This document shows positions 58,006 through 64,000 of a stretch of DNA of 64,000 nucleotides, piece by piece. This DNA comes from Paenibacillus sp. DCT19. Lineage in GTDB: Bacteria > Bacillota > Bacilli > Paenibacillales > Paenibacillaceae. The notes under the pieces were generated by a model. That model was not told the origin of the DNA and ran no database searches. It worked only from the letters and a program-made list of their open reading frames with translations. Positions within the stretch are counted from its first letter, which is position 1, and each line of letters opens with the position of its first letter. The position numbers were made by a program, and so were the translations under genes. Location: assembly GCF_003268635.1 (NCBI RefSeq), contig NZ_CP029639.1, forward strand, positions 1,499,501-1,563,500, given 5' to 3'.

Positions 58006-59718
58006 ATGTATAGTAAACAAATGAAGAGTTGGCTCAGGTTATTCTTAGCCATGGTTCTATTGGTTACAGGTACCATACCAATCGGTGTATTCAACAGTAA
58101 AGTCGCCGCAGCAGATGAGCCATTGACGGTTGGACAAGCACTCGCTCTTCCTTCAGATGATAGGCCTGCTACAATTGAAGGCTATGTTGTAGGGACCTAT
58201 AGTAGCGGTCCAAAAGTAAATGTGAATCCGCCCTTTGTAGACACAAATTTTGCAATTGCTGAAAGCCCGACAGAAACAGACATTAATAAAATGATGCCTG
58301 TGCTGGTACCCACATCTGCTCCTCGCACCATTTTTGGTCTTAATAGTAATCCTCCTTTGCATCAATCAAAAGTACGCATTACAAACGGCACGTTATCTCA
58401 ATATTTTTCTACTAAAGGTTTACGTACTGGTACATCGTCAACCTTCCAACTTATTGATGAAACACCTGAAACAGAAGTGGCCAATGTCACTGCTAATCCA
58501 TCCTCCGGAGAAGTTCCGACGGGCACACAGATCACTTTGGCAACAACTACAGTTGGTGCCACCATTTACTATAAGCTGAATAATGAAGTTGAGTTTCTCC
58601 CCTACACTAACCCCATCATAATAAATGACACTACACACATTGAAGCCTATGCACATAAAGAAGGATTACTAGATAGCGCCATCACTCTGCTAAATTACAC
58701 GATTGTTGACAACACTCCGATTCCAATCGTTGAAGCCAGAAACAAGTCTGAGAATTCTTCGGTTACTGTTCAAGGTATTGTTACGTACCGAGAAGAGTCC
58801 GGAGGCATGGCAAACCTCTATATTCAGGATTCCAATGCAGGAATCGTAATACGAGGAACAGATTCTACAGTTGAACTAGGTGATCGGATTGAAGCATATG
58901 GCTCACTCACCGTATATAATGGCTTACTTCAGGTAGAAAAAGATAAAGCCGGATTCCCTGGCGGTTATATCAAAATCGTGGATAAGGCTCAAGAAATACC
59001 AGAGCCAATCTTACTTACATCTAAAGATTTTGCAACTGCTGCTGGTGGAGGGAAAGGCGCAGGAAGCATATACGAGGGGATGCTTGTCGAAGTGAATGCG
59101 GTCACTGTGACAAGAAGCAGCAGCTCCACGTTTTTTGCGACAGATGACGATGGTGGAGAAATTACGATTTATGCGAAAAACAGTCCTACTGCTCTAGCCG
59201 CAGGCAAAACATACGAAAAAGTGACAGGAGTCATGACGTACCACACTAGTTATGGGCTTGAACTTATTCCGCGTACCGCAGCAGATGTTGTCGAGAATCT
59301 GCTTTCTGTGACAACCAACGTACCTTCAGGTGGAATTGTCAAAGGCTCGACCGTGACATTATCTTCTCCGATGGCAGGGGCAGAAATATATTACACAGTA
59401 GATGAGAGCGAACCAACTACGTCATCCGTTTTATATAGTCAACCTATCACTATCAATGAGGATTCCATTATCAAAGCAATTGCTGTGTTCAATGGAAGAG
59501 AGAGTGATGTATTTAGTTTTACTTATAAGGTTCTTCAGCAACTGGATAACCTTAGAATTCATGATATTCAAGGGGCATCACATGCATCCTTATACGATGG
59601 ATTGGCTGTACAGAATGTCGAAGGTATCGTAACCCATGTAGTCAATGGAAGTTCATTCTACATGCAGGAGATCCCTGAGATGGAAGATGATAATGAGGAT
59701 ACATCTGAGGGATTCTGA
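58006..59718 (+). CDS. Surface nuclease/5'-nucleotidase, part 1: N-terminal OB-fold and CHB_HEX modules
   Basis: First of three frames forming one gene of about 1863 residues. Signal peptide (WLRLFLAMVLLVTGTIPI ... AAADE). Then a DUF6359-like OB domain (TVGQALALPSDDRPATIEGY), a chitobiase/hexosaminidase C-terminal-like module (GATIYYKLNNEVEFLPYTNP), an OB-fold (VTVQGIVTYREESGGMANLY), a second CHB_HEX module (GAEIYYTVDESEPTTSSVLY) and the start of a further OB-fold (VEGIVTHVVNGSSFYMQEIP). These modules typically carry extracellular nucleases (ExeM type). The frame ends at a TGA right after a G3 run (59709-59711); one extra G continues into part 2 as TSEGILIYKPTHGMNVGNK. Confidence 0.82.
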   Translation: MYSKQMKSWLRLFLAMVLLVTGTIPIGVFNSKVAAADEPLTVGQALALPSDDRPATIEGYVVGTYSSGPKVNVNPPFVDTNFAIAESPTETDINKMMPVLVPTSAPRTIFGLNSNPPLHQSKVRITNGTLSQYFSTKGLRTGTSSTFQLIDETPETEVANVTANPSSGEVPTGTQITLATTTVGATIYYKLNNEVEFLPYTNPIIINDTTHIEAYAHKEGLLDSAITLLNYTIVDNTPIPIVEARNKSENSSVTVQGIVTYREESGGMANLYIQDSNAGIVIRGTDSTVELGDRIEAYGSLTVYNGLLQVEKDKAGFPGGYIKIVDKAQEIPEPILLTSKDFATAAGGGKGAGSIYEGMLVEVNAVTVTRSSSSTFFATDDDGGEITIYAKNSPTALAAGKTYEKVTGVMTYHTSYGLELIPRTAADVVENLLSVTTNVPSGGIVKGSTVTLSSPMAGAEIYYTVDESEPTTSSVLYSQPITINEDSIIKAIAVFNGRESDVFSFTYKVLQQLDNLRIHDIQGASHASLYDGLAVQNVEGIVTHVVNGSSFYMQEIPEMEDDNEDTSEGF

Positions 59719-59738
59719 TATATAAACCGACACATGGT

Positions 59739-62700
59739 ATGAATGTAGGCAATAAAGTTAAGGTGTCTGGACAGGTGAAAGAGTATGCAATATCAGCGAC
59801 AGAACTGGCAACAACTGAGATTGTAGCTACAACAATTACAGTTGAGGATACAGAGCAGCAGCTACCTGAACCAGTTCTTCTGGGAAGTAAAGGACGAATC
59901 ATTCCTAAGGTGATTGATTCTGATCAGTTTGGCGAGTTCAATCCCGATATGGATGCAATTGACTTTTATGAAAGTTTGGAAGGAATGAGAATACAGATCG
60001 ATGAGGCAACCATTATTGGACCATATTCCAGTGAACCGGGTCTAGCTGTTGTTATAGATAATGATCCGAACAATCCGCTTCGTACACCTGCTGGTGGTGT
60101 CATCTTGACCGGAGACGGTGCAGAAGCGTTTGAAAGTTCACTTAATCCACAGCGATTATTTATTAATAAAAAACCCCCACACGCGGTTAAAACTGGAGAT
60201 AAGCTCACTGATTCAGTTAGAGGAGTCATGACTTATTCCAATGGTAATTTTAAGATCCTCCCTGAGGGGAATCTTCCAGCTATTACTTCAGGTGGGTTAG
60301 AACAAGCAATAACGAAGATTGAACAGACGAATAATAAGCTGACAATCGCAACCTTCAACGTTGAAAACTTCAGCCAGAAGGATGCAGCAAGAGCTATGAA
60401 AATCGGTGGTATTATCGTCAATAACCTGAAAAATCCGGATATTATCGGCATTATGGAGGTACAGGATAATGATGGTGCTACGGACAGTGGAACAACAGCT
60501 GCGGATGCGAGCTTCCAGACCTTAATTAACGCAATTGCTTCGAATCATGGGCCGACCTATAAATATACGGATATTGCTCCGGAAAATAACAAGGATGGCG
60601 GGGCACCAGGCGCGAACATTCGTGTAGGCTTCTTATACAACGAATCGCGTGTTTCGTTGAAGGAAGGAATTAAAGGAAGTGCAACAACATCCATGCAGGT
60701 AGGTGTTGACGGTAGTCTATCCAATAATCCTGGCAGAATCGCGCCTAATGATGAAGCTTTCGCTAGTTCTCGCAAACCGCTTGCTGCGGAATTTGAATTT
60801 AACGGTGAGCGTGTAGTTGTGATCGCCAACCATTTCAATTCCAAAGGTGGAGACTTGAAGCCTTTTGGAAGTATACAGCCTGCGACAAGAAGTAGCGAAG
60901 TTCAGCGCGCGAAGCAAGCGACGCTCGTAAATGGATTTGTGAAAGAGTTATTGAACAAAGATCCTGACGTTAATGTCGCGGTTCTCGGTGATTTCAATGA
61001 CTTCCAGTTCTCCAAAACACTGAACATTCTCGAAGGAGATGAACTGGACAATCTGGTGAACGATCTACCGGAAAATGAGCGCTATTCCTATATTTACGAT
61101 GGAAACTCTCAGACACTGGATCACATTCTGGTGAGCAAAAATGTGTCTGATACGGCAGTCATCGAAGTTGTGCATGTGAATGCCGATTTCGAAACAGCAG
61201 ATGGACGGGTGAGTGACCATGATCCATTGCTGGCTCAATTAAGCATCGGTGATGCTGCGGAAGAAGGCGACTTCAATCTACGTGTATTGCACACTAATGA
61301 TACACATGCACATTTAGATAATATCCCTCGCCGTGTAACGGCGATAAAGGAAGCACGCAACGATAATACACTGGTGCTGGATGCAGGAGATGTATTCTCA
61401 GGTACGCTATACTTCAATCTATTTAATGGTCTGGCGGATCTGGAGTTCATGAATATGATTGGATACGATGCGATGACCTTTGGTAACCATGAGTTTGATA
61501 AAGGTACAGGTGTGCTGAAAGATTTCATTGAACAAGCTGAGTTCCCATTCGTGAGTGCTAACATTAACTTTGGGAAAGATGCGAATCTGAGTGGCCTGTA
61601 TAATGAAAGCATTGGCAAACCGGGGGAGGACGCCCAAATCTATCCGGCTATTATTACAGAGGTAAATGGTGAACAGGTCGGGATTTTTGGTCTGACTACA
61701 GCGGATACGGTATCTCTATCCTCACCGGGAGATGAGCTGAAGTTTGAGGATTACCGAGCGAGTGCCCAAGCCACGGTGGACATGCTGCAACAGGAAGGCA
61801 TTAACAAAATTATCGCCCTGACACACTTGGGTTACTCCGAGGATCTGAAGCTGGCTGAAGCAGTAAAAGGCATTGACATTGTAGTAGGCGGCCATTCACA
61901 TACAATTCTGAAAGAACCGATTGTTGTGGGAAGCGAGGATGAACCTACACTGGTTGTGCAGACTGGGGAGTATGACGTTTCTCTTGGAAAGTTGGATGTT
62001 ACGTTTAATGAAGAGGGCGTATTGAAGAAATGGAATGGTACATTGCTGAGTCTTGATGCAAAGGACGCCGCGGGTAACTATATCTACGAGGATGACTCTG
62101 TTGCCAAAGCGAAGCTTGCTGAATACGCACCGCAACTGGAAAAATTCAAGAAAACCGTGATCGGCAAAACCAATGTATTTCTGGATGGAGAGCGCAACAG
62201 TGTGCGTAAGCAGGAAACGAACCTGGGGAATCTAATGACAGATGGCATGCTGGAAAAAGTGAAATCGATCGTGAAAGAGAATGATGTCAAAGGGTACGTA
62301 GCTATTCAAAATAGTGGCGGCATTCGAGCTTCCTTCAAGGAAGGCGACATTACGCTAGGTGATCTGCTCACGGTGATGCCGTTCGGGAATAATCTGTCCG
62401 CGCTGAAAATGACAGGTAAGGAAATTACCGCTGCGCTTGAGAACGGTGTAAGTGGAGTGGAAACGGGAGAAGGACGCTTCCCGCAAGTATCTGGAATGCG
62501 ATTCTATTACGACTCCACCAAACCAAATGAGAAGATTGATTCTGTCACGAACCAAGTAACACAAGTAGGCAAACGGATTATCAAAGTGCAAATTAAGAAT
62601 GCAAACGGAACGTATACGGATATCGATCCGAATGGGTATTACATCGTAGCGACGAACTCCTTTATGGCCAACGGTGGAGATTTCTATCGTGCAATGAGAG

Positions 62701-62918
62701 CTGCTAAGGATGACAATCGATTCTACGAATTGAATCTGGTTGATTATGAAATTTTCAATGAACACCTTGATCGAGTAGGTCTGGTAAATCAAGCCACAGA
62801 GGGACGTAGTACTGACCTAAAAGGTGGCTCATTGCCAGGGGAAGGAAGTAACCCTGGTAATGGTGGTGGCAATAATGGAAGTAATCCCGGAAGTGGTAAC
62901 GGGGTGGAGGTGGTGTAA
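59739..62918 (+). CDS. Surface nuclease/5'-nucleotidase, part 2: endonuclease and 5'-nucleotidase domains
   Basis: Second frame (open from about 59712). An endonuclease/exonuclease/phosphatase domain, ExeM-like, spans about residues 195-510: TIATFNVENFSQKDAARA, IIGIMEVQDNDG, VIANHFNSKGGD, VAVLGDFNDFQ, and RVSDHDPLLAQL. A 5'-nucleotidase follows: RVLHTNDTHAHLDNIPR, VLDAGDVFSGT, TFGNHEFDKG, ALTHLGYSEDL, GGHSHTIL (metal sites), then the C-terminal nucleotide-binding domain (GNLMTDGMLEKV, IQNSGGIRASFKEGDITLGD, YIVATNSFMANGGDFY). Together it would cut DNA and release phosphate from nucleotides outside the cell. The frame ends at VEVV* after a G4 run (62901-62904); one extra G continues into the Pro/Thr linker of part 3. 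Confidence 0.88.
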   Translation: MNVGNKVKVSGQVKEYAISATELATTEIVATTITVEDTEQQLPEPVLLGSKGRIIPKVIDSDQFGEFNPDMDAIDFYESLEGMRIQIDEATIIGPYSSEPGLAVVIDNDPNNPLRTPAGGVILTGDGAEAFESSLNPQRLFINKKPPHAVKTGDKLTDSVRGVMTYSNGNFKILPEGNLPAITSGGLEQAITKIEQTNNKLTIATFNVENFSQKDAARAMKIGGIIVNNLKNPDIIGIMEVQDNDGATDSGTTAADASFQTLINAIASNHGPTYKYTDIAPENNKDGGAPGANIRVGFLYNESRVSLKEGIKGSATTSMQVGVDGSLSNNPGRIAPNDEAFASSRKPLAAEFEFNGERVVVIANHFNSKGGDLKPFGSIQPATRSSEVQRAKQATLVNGFVKELLNKDPDVNVAVLGDFNDFQFSKTLNILEGDELDNLVNDLPENERYSYIYDGNSQTLDHILVSKNVSDTAVIEVVHVNADFETADGRVSDHDPLLAQLSIGDAAEEGDFNLRVLHTNDTHAHLDNIPRRVTAIKEARNDNTLVLDAGDVFSGTLYFNLFNGLADLEFMNMIGYDAMTFGNHEFDKGTGVLKDFIEQAEFPFVSANINFGKDANLSGLYNESIGKPGEDAQIYPAIITEVNGEQVGIFGLTTADTVSLSSPGDELKFEDYRASAQATVDMLQQEGINKIIALTHLGYSEDLKLAEAVKGIDIVVGGHSHTILKEPIVVGSEDEPTLVVQTGEYDVSLGKLDVTFNEEGVLKKWNGTLLSLDAKDAAGNYIYEDDSVAKAKLAEYAPQLEKFKKTVIGKTNVFLDGERNSVRKQETNLGNLMTDGMLEKVKSIVKENDVKGYVAIQNSGGIRASFKEGDITLGDLLTVMPFGNNLSALKMTGKEITAALENGVSGVETGEGRFPQVSGMRFYYDSTKPNEKIDSVTNQVTQVGKRIIKVQIKNANGTYTDIDPNGYYIVATNSFMANGGDFYRAMRAAKDDNRFYELNLVDYEIFNEHLDRVGLVNQATEGRSTDLKGGSLPGEGSNPGNGGGNNGSNPGSGNGVEVV

Positions 62919-63595
62919 CGACACCAGCACCAACGACACCAACCCCGGCACCAAGCAATCCAACACCATCACCAACGCCTACACCAGTTCCAACGAACCC
63001 AACACAGCCAACAACTCCACCTTCAGGTTCGAATGGTTCTACAACACCAGGTGTGGTTTTGGGGGATGTGGGGAGTCATTGGGCAAGTGCTGCTATTCAG
63101 CAGGCCATTTCCAGGGGAATTGTGAATGGGTATCAGGATGGAAACTTCCGTCCGAATGCTCCAGCTACACGCACTGAATTCATTGTTATGTTGGCAAGAG
63201 CATTTGAACTTCCGGCCAGCAACAAAGCGTTGACGTTTAAGGATGCTGCTGGGATACCTGCTTGGGCACAATCTTTTATCGCTCAGGCTGTGGATCAAGG
63301 GATTATTAGTGGTTATACCGACGATACATTCCGCTCATCAGGCAAAGTATCGCGTGTAGAGATGACGGTAATGCTGGTTAGAGCTCTTGGGCTTCCGGTA
63401 GAATCCAATCCTACACTGAGTTTTGCGGATGCAGATCAGGTACCTGCTTGGGCAGCTCCTTATATCGCTGCAGCCTATGAAGCGGGTCTCGTAAAAGGAA
63501 CAGGCAAGAACAAGTTTAACCCATTGGCTGAAGCTACTCGGGCTGAAGTGGTGACATTGCTAATGTCAGCAAGTGAGCTTCAATTACAGCCATAA
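62903..63595 (+). CDS. Surface nuclease/5'-nucleotidase, part 3: Pro/Thr linker and three SLH domains
   Basis: Third frame. A linker rich in Thr/Pro (VTTPAPTTPTPAPSNPTPSP) leads into three S-layer homology domains: LGDVGSHWASAAIQQAISRG with GYQDGNFRPNAPATRTEFIV; FKDAAGIPAWAQSFIAQAV with GYTDDTFRSSGKVSRVEMTV; FADADQVPAWAAPYIAAAY with NPLAEATRAEVVTLL. Three SLH copies bind pyruvylated secondary cell-wall polymer and keep the enzyme on the surface. An internal ATG/TTG start inside this frame would yield a protein without signal peptide, so it is not a separate gene. Strong terminator after the stop. Confidence 0.9.
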   Translation, partial: GGGGVTTPAPTTPTPAPSNPTPSPTPTPVPTNPTQPTTPPSGSNGSTTPGVVLGDVGSHWASAAIQQAISRGIVNGYQDGNFRPNAPATRTEFIVMLARAFELPASNKALTFKDAAGIPAWAQSFIAQAVDQGIISGYTDDTFRSSGKVSRVEMTVMLVRALGLPVESNPTLSFADADQVPAWAAPYIAAAYEAGLVKGTGKNKFNPLAEATRAEVVTLLMSASELQLQP

Positions 63596-63641
63596 GGTCT
63601 GGTATTCTATAGTTACAGAGCAACAGTATATGTGATAGAAA

Positions 63642-63679
63642 AGTAGCTTGCAGGAATTCATCTTGCGAGCTGCTTTTTT
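63642..63679 (+). terminator. Terminator of the surface enzyme gene
   Basis: AGTAGCTTGCA (63642-63652) pairs with TGCGAGCTGCT (63664-63674) with one or two G-U or mismatched pairs, followed by TTTTT. Confidence 0.85.
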
Positions 63680-63740
63680 GTGCAAAATAAACCATATGAT
63701 ATATGTGTTGGGGAGTAGTGGATCAGTGTAACGAAAAAGA

Positions 63741-63798
63741 TTGACACCCTAGCGGCTCCTATCATATAATCAGCACGATAAATTGATAATGATTATCA
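63741..63798 (+). promoter_or_regulatory. Promoter with Fur box
   Basis: TTGACA (63741-63746), 18 bases, TATAAT (63765-63770). Just downstream TGATAAT-G-ATTATCA (63784-63798) is a perfect 7-1-7 Fur box, placed to block the transcript start when iron is plentiful. Confidence 0.92.
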
Positions 63799-63823
63799 TT
63801 AATGATTAGGGGAGAAAACAGAG

Positions 63824-64000
63824 ATGAAAAAGAGAATGATCCTGCCGTTGATTGTGATCATGTTGTTCGCGATCATCGCCAGCGCCTGCGGTAACGATGC
63901 TTCAAACAATGCTACCAGTAACAGCAATCAGGAGACGGCTGCTGATACGACAAGTTCAGGTGCTGCTCAGGAAGAAACAAAGGACACAATTACCTATCAG
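63824..64000 (+). CDS. Iron-regulated substrate-binding lipoprotein, N-terminal fragment
   Basis: The first 59 codons before the window ends. MKKRMILPLIVIMLFAIIAS then AC gives a clear lipobox (IASAC). A Ser/Asn/Thr-rich linker (NDASNNATSNSNQETAADTT) follows and ends ETKDTITYQ, the usual start of the mature domain of iron-siderophore binding proteins (FeuA/YfiY/FhuD type). With the Fur box directly upstream I infer siderophore-iron uptake. GGGGAGAAAA precedes the ATG. Confidence 0.8.
   Translation, partial: MKKRMILPLIVIMLFAIIASACGNDASNNATSNSNQETAADTTSSGAAQEETKDTITYQ

Overview
The window looks like chromosomal DNA of a spore-forming, low-to-mid GC Firmicute, most probably Paenibacillus. The gene run tsaE-tsaB-rimI-tsaD-(leuA)-ydiF-...-moaC-moaB-tatA-tatC-groES-groEL matches the Bacillus ydi/groESL neighbourhood. 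A spore protein (SspH type), a GerAB-type germination permease, a C-terminal SLH-anchored exoenzyme, Ku/LigD-type end joining, T-box leaders and a CIRCE element all fit. SD sequences are strong (AGGAGG-like), TTG and GTG starts are frequent, and most units end in clear intrinsic terminators.

Layout. 1-8.5 kb: the tail of a secreted BNR/GH74-like glycosidase, a VanZ protein, a BcrA-type ABC transporter, a frame-disrupted AI-2E exporter, and a GntR-DUF1648-hydrolase operon behind a perfect palindromic operator. 8.6-13 kb: CNNM/CBS membrane protein, cardiolipin synthase and YitT. 13-19.5 kb, mostly minus strand: DNA end-joining genes (polymerase, ligase, Ku as separate genes) interleaved with an orphan GerAB permease and a CatE-like dioxygenase, then two small sporulation-type genes. 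19.8-34 kb: the conserved housekeeping block (t6A synthesis, leuA behind two tandem leucine T-boxes, ABC-F factor, Moco genes, Tat translocase, GroESL with CIRCE). A cluster of DnaA boxes lies just after leuA. 34-53 kb: accessory metabolism and regulators (flavin monooxygenase, lacZ with a divergent AraC regulator, a GAF/PucR regulator, amidohydrolase plus transporter, DinB, GNAT, rhaD, KimA potassium importer). 54-63.6 kb: a glycerol-3-phosphate-type ABC transporter (UgpA/E/B, no ATPase) followed by a giant surface-anchored nuclease/5'-nucleotidase, which together look like an extracellular phosphate or nucleotide scavenging module. 63.7 kb to the end: a Fur-boxed lipoprotein gene running off the window.

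Three structural themes cut across the genes. (1) Seven reading-frame breaks in six genes can each be repaired by adding one base to a homopolymer run (G/C runs of 3-4, or T7). This uniform direction points to systematic homopolymer under-calling in the sequence rather than gene decay. (2) Two families of dispersed intergenic repeats (R1, at least eight loci, with GTTCAAAAAG/CTTTTTGAAC ends; R2, three loci) plus one MITE-like element sit between genes, several directly in 5' leaders. (3) A pair of about 110-nt intergenic elements, conserved with each other and ending in terminators, looks like an uncharacterised structured RNA or sRNA family.
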